13,341 bases of DNA from an uncultured Eubacteriales bacterium (GTDB lineage Bacteria > Bacillota > Clostridia > Oscillospirales > Acutalibacteraceae): assembly GCA_934615635.1 (NCBI GenBank), contig CAKTTT010000051.1, positions 1-13,341 of the forward strand. The letters run 5' to 3'. Position numbers and translations under genes: made by a program. The notes under the pieces were generated by a model. It did no database searches, had not been told where the DNA came from, and worked only from the letters and a program-made list of their open reading frames with translations. Within the stretch, counting starts at the first letter, position 1. Every line of letters begins with the position of its first letter. Below are positions 7,226-13,341 of this stretch, in pieces.

Positions 7226-8050
7226 ATGGATCTGCAAAAAAACGCCCGGCGGTTCACCGGTTTTTCCGCCTTGTACGACGGCGTGAGACCGGTGCTTCCC
7301 GCCTATGCCCTCGCCTGTATCCGCCGCTATCTGGGGCGGGAGCCGGAACAGGTGGTGGATCTGGGCTGCGGAACCGGCTTGTCCACCCTGGCGCTGGCTG
7401 CCGTCGGCGGGCAGGTGACCGGCGTGGAGCCCAGCGGGGATATGCTGCGGATCGCCCGCTCAAAGGCGGCGCCGGAAAACGTGACCTTCCGGGAAGGCTT
7501 TGCCCACGACACCGGCCTGCCGGACGCCTTTGCCGACGTGGTGGTGTGCAGCCAGTCCTTTCATTGGATGGAGCCGGAAACCACCCTGCGGGAAATCGGC
7601 CGGATTCTCAAGAACGCGGAAGGACCGGAAGCCCCGGCGGGGGCGGTGTTCGCCGCCGTGGACTGCGACTGGCCCCCACTGTGCGGCTGGGAGGCGGAGC
7701 GGGCCTGGGAGGAGTTGAGCCAGGAAGCGAAGCGGCTCGCCGGGGAAACGGAGGCGCTCCGGGAGCATACCGCCCACGCCTGGGACAAGGGCCGCCATTT
7801 GGAAAATATGAAGGGCAGCGGGCTGTTTCGATATGTCCGGGAGGTGGTGTTCGCCTCCCGGGAGCCGGGAAGCGCCCAGCGGATCATCGCGCTGGCAGAA
7901 AGCCAGGGCACGGTGCAGGATCTTCGCAAATATGCCCCGGGGCGGCTGGATGCCGCCTGGGATACCTTCTGCCGCCGGGTCCGGGCCAGCTGCGGCGCGG
8001 GACCCTTCGACATGGATTTCAGCTACCGTATGCGGATCGGGGTGCGCTGA
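7226..8050 (+). CDS. Class I SAM-dependent methyltransferase
   Basis: 274 aa from ATG 7226, preceded by AAAGGAG with an 8-nt gap. Upstream in-frame ATGs (for example 7208) lack this spacing. SAM-binding motif I is VVDLGCGTGLS (DLGCGTG 45-51). The acidic residue after beta2 is Glu68 (VTGVEPSG), expected to hold the SAM ribose. CSQSFHWM at about 108-115 is the post-motif strand typical of Methyltransf_11/25 small-molecule methyltransferases. The C-terminal half (about 140-274), rich in Trp and Glu, is probably the substrate domain. The N-terminal NARRFTGFSALYDGVRPVLP is common in this family. The enzyme should be cytoplasmic; the acceptor is unknown. The gene is monocistronic, with its own promoter and a 1.2-kb gene-free stretch after it. 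Confidence 0.9.
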   Translation: MDLQKNARRFTGFSALYDGVRPVLPAYALACIRRYLGREPEQVVDLGCGTGLSTLALAAVGGQVTGVEPSGDMLRIARSKAAPENVTFREGFAHDTGLPDAFADVVVCSQSFHWMEPETTLREIGRILKNAEGPEAPAGAVFAAVDCDWPPLCGWEAERAWEELSQEAKRLAGETEALREHTAHAWDKGRHLENMKGSGLFRYVREVVFASREPGSAQRIIALAESQGTVQDLRKYAPGRLDAAWDTFCRRVRASCGAGPFDMDFSYRMRIGVR

Positions 8051-8907
8051 AAGCGATTGACAGCCATAGCCGTAGGATCCCGCGAAGCTCCGCGGGGGGT
8101 ACTGAGCGGCGGCCTCCTGCACACGTTTTTTCCTATTCCGTGCTATTCCGCGCCATTTCGACCCGTCCAGAGAACGCTTTTCCCACGGCGGCCGGTCTCT
8201 CAAGAATCCGGGCCCCGTTGGCGGCCCGCTTTGCCCGTGGTCCGTCTGAGATGGGCGGCTCCCTTTCGCGGTTCCCCGTCATCTCCCTATAGGCCGGAGC
8301 CCTCGACACCATCTGGAAGCAAGCCCTAGAGAAGCACGCAAGCGCAAAGCATACCGCTTGCCGACCCGCTCCGGGGGCTGTAAAGGGGATTCTTCTCAAG
8401 CGGCTGTTTTCCCTGTCCTCATTCCCGGTTTGCGGCTCGCTCCGCCCAACGTTCTTCCGTGGCGCCGGGGATTCCTGAACAGGGCGGAACGCCGGCGGAG
8501 AAAAAGGGGGAGCTGCGAGAACTTATCAGCGGCCTGTGTGCCGAGAGGCGCCGCCATGCTTTCCACACGTTTCGTCCGCGGATCCTTTTTATTCATGGAG
8601 AAGGGCTTTCCTGCTTCCCGCGCCGTCCCGCGTTCATGCCGCCGGACGTAACAACCGTAAATATCCACCGGCAAAGCCGGCGGATATGCCGAAAACGCCG
8701 GAAAGGCTCTGGCACGGGCAATCCCCTAAGGTGTATAAAACGGCCGACTCTTGCCACGCGACGCTCTCTCCCTTCTCCCCTTTCGATCGAAACGATATAG
8801 TTCTTTAGATTTTCCCAAAAAAAGAGGGGCGCGCATGGCTTCGATGCGCCGCATCTCCGTCTCCCTCTTTTGGCTTCCTCTTTTCGCCTCCTTTTCGGTC
8901 CCCTCGC
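8051..8907. other. Left part of a 1.2-kb gene-free region
   Basis: No frame here has a recognisable family, a good ribosome-binding site and a plausible composition. Frames up to about 136 codons exist on both strands but overlap each other and cross repeats. Structures seen are: a CCCGCG/CGCGGG hairpin (8079-8096) just after the methyltransferase stop, without a T-run; an AT-bounded hairpin at 8661-8686; the palindrome TTTCGATCGAAA (8780-8791); and GCGCAT/ATGCGC near 8832-8850. I see no tRNA or known RNA family. Confidence 0.5.
8661..8686. repeat. Hairpin carrying an inverted copy of the dispersed-repeat core
   Basis: ATATCCACCGGC, loop AAA, then GCCGGCGGATAT: a 12-bp stem with one A/C mismatch. 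Its CCACCGGCAAAGCCGG (8665-8680) matches the reverse complement of bases 9151-9166 in repeat copy B at 15 of 16 positions, so it appears to be the same core in the opposite orientation. Confidence 0.5.
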
Positions 8908-8955
8908 CTCTGCCGGTGGTCTCCTTGTCAAAGTCTCCGGCTTCGCCGGAGACTT
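8908..8955 (+). repeat. Partial dispersed repeat (copy C) plus perfect hairpin
   Basis: 8908-8924 (CTCTGCCGGTGGTCTCC) matches copy B at 16 of 17 bases. Six bases later comes a perfect 11-bp inverted repeat: AAGTCTCCGGC (8931-8941), loop TTC, and its complement (8945-8955). The order of core followed by hairpin is the same as at copies A and B. Neither strand has a T-run after the stem, so it is not a standard terminator. Confidence 0.55.
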
Positions 8956-9111
8956 GAAGAGGCCCTGGAAGGGTCTGATACCGGCGGGCCTCTCAAGACG
9001 CAATGAAAGTTATATTTCCCTTGCATCACTCGCCCCGCCGCCCGTCAACGGGCCATCTCGTCTACTGTTGCTTTTTATCTGGCATTTAGCTTTTTTATTC
9101 GTGACTCGCTT
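8956..9111. other. Gene-free spacer between repeat copies C and B
   Basis: About 155 bp, locally AT-rich around 9060-9100. Nothing recognisable was found. Confidence 0.4.
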
Positions 9112-9171
9112 CGCTCCATGCTGGAAGAGAAAGCTGACGGGAGACCCCCTCCGGCTCTGCCGGTGGTTTCC
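9112..9171 (+). repeat. Dispersed 60-bp intergenic repeat, copy B
   Basis: It is identical to 2921-2980 at 48 of 60 positions without gaps. It starts CGCTCCATGCTGGAAG and ends GCTCTGCCGGTGGTTTCC. It lies 3 bp beyond the ABC-operon terminator, in the same orientation relative to the minus-strand operon as copy A has to the nucleoside operon. Confidence 0.7.
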
Positions 9172-9174
9172 GTT

Positions 9175-9222
9175 ACACAAAACCCGGCCCCGGACCAGAC
9201 GGTCCGGGGCCGGGTTTTGTGT
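9175..9222. terminator. Bidirectional intrinsic terminator of the ABC operon
   Basis: A perfect 22-bp inverted repeat: left arm 9175-9196, loop AGAC 9197-9200, right arm 9201-9222. The GC core is flanked by AAAA and TTTT, so both strands give a hairpin ending in TTTTGTGT. It lies 29 bp beyond the permease stop codon. Confidence 0.9.
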
Positions 9223-9251
9223 ATATGGCGGCGCGCCGCGTACAGGAAATA

Positions 9252-11459
9252 TCAGGCGGCGGCCGTGACGGCGGGTGCGACAGTAGGCGTGACAGTAGGC
9301 GAGGTTTCGCCTTCCCAATAAGGCCCTTGCAGCACCCTGATTAGCAGGGGCATCGCTTCGTCGGGCACATTGACCCAGCCTCTATAGCGGGCCACGGTTC
9401 CCGTGGCCGGATCCGTCTCCTCAAACTGGACATACAGCAGCGGCTTTTCCATCACCGGCGCTTCGCCGGAGCCCTTCAGCAGCGCCTCCGCCAAAGCCTG
9501 GAGCTCCTCCTGCAGCGCGGCCAGCTCGCCTCCCCCATAGTAGAAATCGGGATTGACGGTTTTATCCGCCTCCCCAGGCAGATTATACGCGCTGAGCTGC
9601 AGATAATCGTCGTACCTCCACTCCTGGACGCGGATCCGGCGGAGCGCCTCCGCGACATCCTGACCTTCCCCGGCATACCGCAGGTAAAGGTTAACCGAGC
9701 GGGGGAACAAATTGGTCAAGGGCAACCGGAGATAGGCGGAGGAGGTGCCGATGCTGGTGCTGATGCTCAGGGTGGCCGGATACCGTCCGTCGCCCCAGCC
9801 GCCCTGTTCCGGATAGGCATAATCATAAGGTCCGGTCTGGCTGTAGGTCTGCAGATAAGCGTACCATTCGGTGAAATCCATGGCCTCCATTTCTTCCTGG
9901 AAAACCTCGTACACTTCCCTGGCCTGCTCGCCGGACAAGCCGCTGATGCCGACGCTGGTGGCATTTTTCCCCACCTGAGGCAGGGTGGTGTAGGCACGGC
10001 GGACCTCCTCGTTGTTGGCGAAGCTTTCCGCGATGACCTGGTTATCCTCCTGCGTCAGCGGCAGCCGACGGTATACCGTGCGCATACCCGTGTTGATGGC
10101 CACGGTTTCATAGCTGATGGGCTCTTGATCATAGCTCCAGTAGCCCTGGCCGGCGCTGGGGTGTTTTCTGATCCGCTCCGTCTGAATCCGGAGACGGTTG
10201 GCCACCACCTCCAGGATAGCGGGGTCATCCAGCCGGGCCTCGGCGACCTTGAGGCTGAAATAATTGCTGGAGGTCCGGCTGCCCGACCCCAGCAGCCTGA
10301 CGTATTCGATCGCATCCGGCGAGGGATGAAAGCTGAGAACGGAATTGTAGGCGCCCACCATCCCTCCGATCAGTCCCAGATTGCACAGGGCCAGAATGCC
10401 CAGCGCCGGAAGGGAACGCACCAGATTGCGCCATTTCCGGGTGGTGATGAGCTCGTAGATGAGGTAGACCAGCACAGCGGCCAAATACAGCACCAGATAG
10501 AGGAAAACATCGTCCGCATCCGGCGCGCGGCGATTGATGATATTTTCCACGATGAAAACGGCGGGCAGCAGGCAGACGATGAAGGCCAGCAGGCAGCGGT
10601 AAACCGTCTGCAGCGCCCGGTTAGGGGCCGATCTGGCGGCAGCCTCGCTCTTGCGGGCGCGGAACAGCAGGGCGGCCAGGAAGGTGTAAACCAATCCCAC
10701 CCCCAGCGTATACAGCCCGCCGGTGAAGAAGGTAAGCGATCTGTCCGCGCCTCCCACAAAAACGCCCAGCACCAGATTGGTGGCGACGTTGTACTGGCTG
10801 TCCAGCGGGGGGATAAAATGCTCCGGGGAAAGAATGTTCAGCACATTGCTCAGATAAGAGGTGAAAATTAAAATCAGCACCCGGGGCATGAAGATCAGCA
10901 GCAGGGAAACCACTAGATTGGTAAAGGTGGTGCCGGAAAGGCACATACCCACGGCCACCGCCGCCGCCGTGTAGAGGGAGGCGGCCAGGGTGTTGAACAG
11001 CATCACCCACACACTGGTGAAGTTCACGGTGCAGAACTGGGACAACATCAGGTATCCTGCCACCGAGGTCATGGAGGAAATCACGCAGGCGGCCGTCACC
11101 CAGGTAATCACCGCCGCAAAAAAACTGAAGAACAGGGAAACGCGGGTGTTGGGCAGGGCATGATAGAAATCGCTGCTGCTGCGCTTGTTGAGAAAGGAAA
11201 AGAGATACAGCACCATCACCGGCGCAAAAACGGTGAAGGACAACAGCAGCAGCGGATGCATACCGGAAAAATTGACGACGCCTATGCCGGCGTAAAAGAG
11301 GTCGCCGTTCCCCTGGCGCTGGAGGATATTGATATACTGCCCCAGAGGCATCAGGATGGCCTCCAGCTCCAGGATCACAAACATCATGACGCCGATGATC
11401 CGCAACTGCCGCAGGCCGTCCAGGTAAAGACCAACGTCAAAAAAACGCTTCTTCATCAT
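9252..11459 (-). CDS. ABC transporter permease with a large C-terminal extracytoplasmic domain
   Basis: 735 aa. Residues about 1-372 are membrane-embedded, with roughly nine or ten hydrophobic segments (for example about 20-40, 69-87, 106-137, 150-175, 182-203, 245-267, 291-310, 320-340, 351-372). The remaining about 360 residues are soluble, rich in Tyr, Glu and Arg, and presumably outside the cell. The tail TSPTVTPTVAPAVTAAA is a Pro/Thr linker-like end. The layout resembles clostridial ABC-2-type permeases that I recall being annotated with DUF6449; that label is from memory. ATG 11459 is preceded by AAGGAGG at 7 nt, and an ATG one codon later is equivalent. The gene begins 12 bp after the ATPase stop and is last in the operon. 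As the only permease, it probably homodimerises with the ATPase. Substrate and direction are unknown; YtrA-linked exporters suggest efflux or an envelope-stress role. Confidence 0.85.
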   Translation of the reverse strand: MMKKRFFDVGLYLDGLRQLRIIGVMMFVILELEAILMPLGQYINILQRQGNGDLFYAGIGVVNFSGMHPLLLLSFTVFAPVMVLYLFSFLNKRSSSDFYHALPNTRVSLFFSFFAAVITWVTAACVISSMTSVAGYLMLSQFCTVNFTSVWVMLFNTLAASLYTAAAVAVGMCLSGTTFTNLVVSLLLIFMPRVLILIFTSYLSNVLNILSPEHFIPPLDSQYNVATNLVLGVFVGGADRSLTFFTGGLYTLGVGLVYTFLAALLFRARKSEAAARSAPNRALQTVYRCLLAFIVCLLPAVFIVENIINRRAPDADDVFLYLVLYLAAVLVYLIYELITTRKWRNLVRSLPALGILALCNLGLIGGMVGAYNSVLSFHPSPDAIEYVRLLGSGSRTSSNYFSLKVAEARLDDPAILEVVANRLRIQTERIRKHPSAGQGYWSYDQEPISYETVAINTGMRTVYRRLPLTQEDNQVIAESFANNEEVRRAYTTLPQVGKNATSVGISGLSGEQAREVYEVFQEEMEAMDFTEWYAYLQTYSQTGPYDYAYPEQGGWGDGRYPATLSISTSIGTSSAYLRLPLTNLFPRSVNLYLRYAGEGQDVAEALRRIRVQEWRYDDYLQLSAYNLPGEADKTVNPDFYYGGGELAALQEELQALAEALLKGSGEAPVMEKPLLYVQFEETDPATGTVARYRGWVNVPDEAMPLLIRVLQGPYWEGETSPTVTPTVAPAVTAAA

Positions 11460-11471
11460 TCCACGCCCTCC

Positions 11472-12374
11472 TTACTGCGGCAGAAGGTCGCCGAAGGCGT
11501 ACCCCAGCGCTTCCATCTCATAGGTGAACACTTCCTCCAGGGTCAGGGGAAGAATATCCAGTACGCTGGGCTGCATCCGCTGCAGCCGGGCGGCGGTTTC
11601 TTCCCGGTCCCCCCGGACGATCAGATTGGCCACCGAGCCCCGCTTGGAGAAATGGACCACATCGATATCCCGGAAAAATTCCCGGTCGTATTCGCAGGGA
11701 AAGGCGATCTGCACCTTGAACAGCGAGGTCTTCAGGTCCTGGATATCGCTCTCCAGCACAATGCCGCCCTGATGAAGCAGCGCGAGCTGATCGCAGGTAT
11801 CCTCCAGCTCCCGCAAGGAATGGGAGGTGATGATGGCGGTGGCCCCCCGCTCCAGCACATCCTGACAGATCATGCTTTTCACCAGGTTGCGCATCACCGG
11901 GTCCAGTCCGTCGAAGGTTTCGTCGAAAAAGATATAATCCGGCCGGCAGGAGATGGCCAGAATGGTGGCGGCCTGCCGCCGCATCCCCTTGGAAAAGGTG
12001 TTCAGCGATTTGGAGGCGCTCAATCGGAAGATCTCGGTCAGGGATTCGAATCGCTTGCGGTCGAAGGACGGATAGGCCGCCTCGTACAGGGAGGCCATCC
12101 GGCGGATATTGGAGGCCGGCAGGAAAAACAGCTCATCCGGCACATAGGCGATCCGCTTCTTCACCGCGGGATTCTCATACACCGGCTCCCCGTCGATGGT
12201 GATGGCACCCGCCTCCGGACGGTATACCCCCGCCAGCAACCGCAAAAAGGTGGATTTTCCCGCGCCGTTGGAACCGACCATGCCGTAAATGCAGCCCTTG
12301 GGGATGGTGCAGCTCAGCTCGTAGAGAGCCGTGAAGTCCTCGAATCTTTTGGTAACGCCGGTGGCCTTTATCAT
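11472..12374 (-). CDS. ABC transporter ATP-binding protein
   Basis: 300 aa. Walker A is GSNGAGKST (34-42), Walker B YIFFDE (147-152) with catalytic Glu152, then the D-loop GLDP (156-159) and switch His185 (ITSHSLRELED). The signature motif is unorthodox, FSKGM (127-131) instead of LSGGQ, as often seen in YtrB/EcsA-like exporters. The Q-loop position reads YVPDE (77-81) with no Gln. About 80 C-terminal residues follow the nucleotide-binding fold. It should hydrolyse ATP at the inner membrane to drive the downstream permease. Its ATG overlaps the regulator's TGA (ATGA), so translation is coupled. The GntR-ATPase-permease order matches the regulator-first layout of YtrA-type operons. Confidence 0.95.
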   Translation of the reverse strand: MIKATGVTKRFEDFTALYELSCTIPKGCIYGMVGSNGAGKSTFLRLLAGVYRPEAGAITIDGEPVYENPAVKKRIAYVPDELFFLPASNIRRMASLYEAAYPSFDRKRFESLTEIFRLSASKSLNTFSKGMRRQAATILAISCRPDYIFFDETFDGLDPVMRNLVKSMICQDVLERGATAIITSHSLRELEDTCDQLALLHQGGIVLESDIQDLKTSLFKVQIAFPCEYDREFFRDIDVVHFSKRGSVANLIVRGDREETAARLQRMQPSVLDILPLTLEEVFTYEMEALGYAFGDLLPQ

Positions 12375-12763
12375 GCTCGCTCCACCCTTTCATTTTTGGC
12401 TTGCCGGTATGCGTCCTCCACGCACCGGGCGACATCCTCCTGCGGTATTCCCGCCATGGCCAGCTCCTGGGTTAGCTGAGACAAGGTATGCAGTTGCGTG
12501 CGCTTGTATTCCCCCAGCAGCGCCGCCGCATTCTCCGACACATAGCAGCCCCGGCCGGGCACGGAATAGATAATGCCGCGCACATCCAGCTCCGAATAGG
12601 CCTTCTGGATGGTGTTGGGATTGATGGACAGCTCCAGGGACAGGCTGCGCACGCTGGGCAGCTGATCCCCCGGCGCCAGCATCCCGGAAAGGATAAACCG
12701 TTCCATCTGCCGGATGATCTGCTCATACACCGGCTGGCGGGACATCGGGTCAATCATAAACAT
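12371..12763 (-). CDS. GntR-family transcriptional regulator, short YtrA type
   Basis: 130 aa from ATG 12763, with AAGGAGG 10 nt upstream. A longer in-frame start would lie ahead of that ribosome-binding site, and ATG 12757 would be 16 nt away. The winged helix-turn-helix spans about 11-75: PVYEQIIRQMERFILSG, then LPSVRSLSLELSINPNTIQK (35-54) as the recognition region, and the wing GRGCYV (70-75). Only about 50 helical residues follow, so there is no large effector domain, as in the YtrA subfamily. It is first in an operon with an ABC ATPase and permease. A palindrome sits on its own -10 box, so it probably represses the whole unit until an unknown signal relieves it. Confidence 0.93.
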   Translation of the reverse strand: MFMIDPMSRQPVYEQIIRQMERFILSGMLAPGDQLPSVRSLSLELSINPNTIQKAYSELDVRGIIYSVPGRGCYVSENAAALLGEYKRTQLHTLSQLTQELAMAGIPQEDVARCVEDAYRQAKNERVERA

Positions 12764-12816
12764 AAGGCGGAAACCTCCTTCCGTGTTAGTATACATAGCC
12801 GTATTATTGCTACTAG

Positions 12817-12829
12817 TACACTTAGTGTA
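12817..12829. promoter_or_regulatory. Palindromic operator over the -10 box of the GntR-ABC operon
   Basis: TACACT-T-AGTGTA is a perfect inverted repeat that fully covers the -10 hexamer. The six-base halves equal those I recall for Bacillus subtilis YtrA sites (AGTGTA and TACACT), though there they are about 13 bp apart and face the other way. TACTAGTA (12811-12818) and GTATAC (12790-12795) are further nearby palindromes. Confidence 0.6.
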
Positions 12830-12852
12830 TCATCCGCCCGGGCGTTTGTCAA
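12824..12852 (-). promoter_or_regulatory. Sigma-A promoter of the GntR-ABC operon
   Basis: Read on the minus strand: TTGACA (12852-12847, perfect -35), a 17-bp spacer, then TACACT (12829-12824, 4 of 6 to consensus). The leader before ATG 12763 would be about 50-55 nt. Confidence 0.75.
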
Positions 12853-12876
12853 GATCTTCCTTTCTCAGGCAGCTCC

Positions 12877-13341
12877 TCACGGCCGGCGAGCAACTTCCCA
12901 TACGACCGGGCAGCCGGAACGGCCATCTATTCCGCTTAAAAAAGGGCCGTCGGTCCGCGCCTTGTAATGGAGCGCCGGATATGGTAAAATGGACACAGCC
13001 TTAAGTGGGTTAATACCGGATTCCACCGGCTGTGTCCCCGCGTTTGCTCTCACGCAAACGCCGCACTTGTGGGGCAGTATCGATACAGCCTTAAGTGGGT
13101 TAATACCGGATTCCACCGGCTGTGTCCCCGCGTTTGCTCTCACGCAAACGCCGCACTTGTGGGGCAGTATCGATACAGCCTTAAGTGGGTTAATACCGGA
13201 TTCCACCGGCTGTGTCCCCGCGTTTGCTCTCACGCAAACGCCGCACTTGTGGGGCAGTATCGATACAGCCTTAAGTGGGTTAATACCGGATTCCACCGGC
13301 TGTGTCCCCGCGTTTGCTCTCACGCAAACGCCGCACTTGTG
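12877..13341 (-). CDS. Possible 30-residue-repeat protein, start beyond the window (uncertain)
   Basis: The minus-strand frame is open from the window edge to a stop at 12877-12879. It encodes perfect 30-residue repeats with a CxxC (HKCGVCVRANAG, then TQPVESGINPLKAVSILP) and a unique tail of about 35 residues. The tail was not recognised. The argument for coding: at the left array edge (12982-13000) the sequence differs from the other copies at six bases, and all six are silent in this frame (GTG/GTA, TCC/TCG, ATT/ATA, TTA/CTG, CCA/CCC), keeping VSILP. The argument against: two plus-strand frames are also open because the period is divisible by three, a plus-strand promoter-like sequence lies inside, and the tail looks like non-coding translation. 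The start codon and ribosome-binding site are out of view. Confidence 0.3.
   Translation of the reverse strand, partial: HKCGVCVRANAGTQPVESGINPLKAVSILPHKCGVCVRANAGTQPVESGINPLKAVSILPHKCGVCVRANAGTQPVESGINPLKAVSILPHKCGVCVRANAGTQPVESGINPLKAVSILPYPALHYKARTDGPFLSGIDGRSGCPVVWEVARRP
12962..12990 (+). promoter_or_regulatory. Sigma-A-like promoter reading into the 90-bp repeat array
   Basis: TTGTAA (12962-12967), a 17-bp spacer, then TAAAAT (12985-12990) preceded by TGG, an extended -10. A transcript would begin near 12996-12998, at the start of the first repeat. It occurs only at the array edge; the inner repeats have CAGTAT in place of TAAAAT and no matching -35. Confidence 0.45.
12991..13341. repeat. 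90-bp tandem repeat array, four copies, cut by the window end
   Basis: 13001-13090, 13091-13180 and 13181-13270 are identical over 90 bp, and 13271-13341 repeats the first 71 bases exactly. Each unit contains ACAGCC ... GGCTGT arms 27 bp apart enclosing GTGG/CCAC, and a perfect hairpin GCGTTTGC-TCTCAC-GCAAACGC. CCCC/GGGG blocks flank that hairpin, and the palindrome GTATCGATAC spans each unit junction. At the left edge the outer arm becomes GGACACAGCC, a perfect 10-bp complement of 13028-13037. There is no variable spacer, so this is not a CRISPR array. Confidence 0.95.

Noticed and set aside
8079..8096. Hairpin CCCGCG/CGCGGG after the methyltransferase gene as a terminator
   Set aside because: The stem is short and not followed by a T-run on either strand.
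8459..8800. 113-codon plus-strand frame
   Set aside because: No family resemblance and no convincing ribosome-binding site, and it crosses the hairpin at 8661-8686.
8593..9003. 136-codon minus-strand frame, and the neighbouring 92-codon frame at 8396-8674
   Set aside because: They overlap other frames, run through repeat copy C and its hairpin, have Arg/Pro-rich composition and no recognised family.
12989..13341. Plus-strand open frame starting MDTALSGLIPDS, repeating every 30 residues to the window end
   Set aside because: There is no Shine-Dalgarno sequence, the ATG overlaps the -10 box of the predicted promoter, and the edge differences change residues in this frame (S/K, I/M). Another plus frame is open as well.
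12991..13341. CRISPR array
   Set aside because: The whole 90-bp period is identical between copies, so there are no unique spacers, and no cas genes are nearby.

Overview
The window looks like chromosomal DNA from a GC-rich anaerobic member of the Firmicutes, most likely a gut clostridium of the Oscillospiraceae type. This is inferred from AGGAGG ribosome-binding sites, consensus sigma-A promoters, a short YtrA-type GntR/ABC cassette, a DcuC-family carrier, paired clostridial FAD-dependent proteins and strong intrinsic terminators. No phage, transposase, CRISPR, tRNA or rRNA sequence was recognised.

Layout. (1) 1-2463, plus strand: the 3' part of an HI0933/BaiN-type flavoprotein gene, translationally coupled (GTGA overlap) to a second FAD-dependent dehydrogenase. 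(2) 2464-3045: gene-free, ending in a dispersed repeat and a bidirectional terminator. (3) 6906-3046, minus strand: a four-gene unit, GNAT acetyltransferase, ribokinase, nucleoside hydrolase and DcuC-family carrier. It reads as a nucleoside-scavenging operon: import a nucleoside, split it to base plus ribose, phosphorylate the ribose. (4) 7226-8050, plus strand: a SAM-dependent methyltransferase with its own near-consensus promoter and a dyad over the -35 region. (5) 8051-9251: about 1.2 kb with no convincing gene but several hairpins and dispersed repeat copies. (6) 12763-9252, minus strand: an autoregulated-looking GntR repressor, ABC ATPase and ABC permease operon, with a perfect TACACT-T-AGTGTA palindrome on its -10 box. 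(7) 12877-13341: four copies of a 90-bp tandem repeat, identical wherever they can be compared, running off the right edge.

The two items most worth following up are at repeats. First, the 90-bp array (12991-13341). It carries internal dyads and an outward sigma-A-like promoter at its left edge, which suggests a structured RNA. Yet its one diverged edge differs from the other copies only by silent changes in a minus-strand reading frame, which suggests a 30-residue-repeat protein. Second, a 60-bp element (48/60 identical) lies immediately beyond the terminators of both minus-strand operons in the same orientation. A shorter related core-plus-hairpin copy and an inverted core lie in the 1.2-kb spacer.
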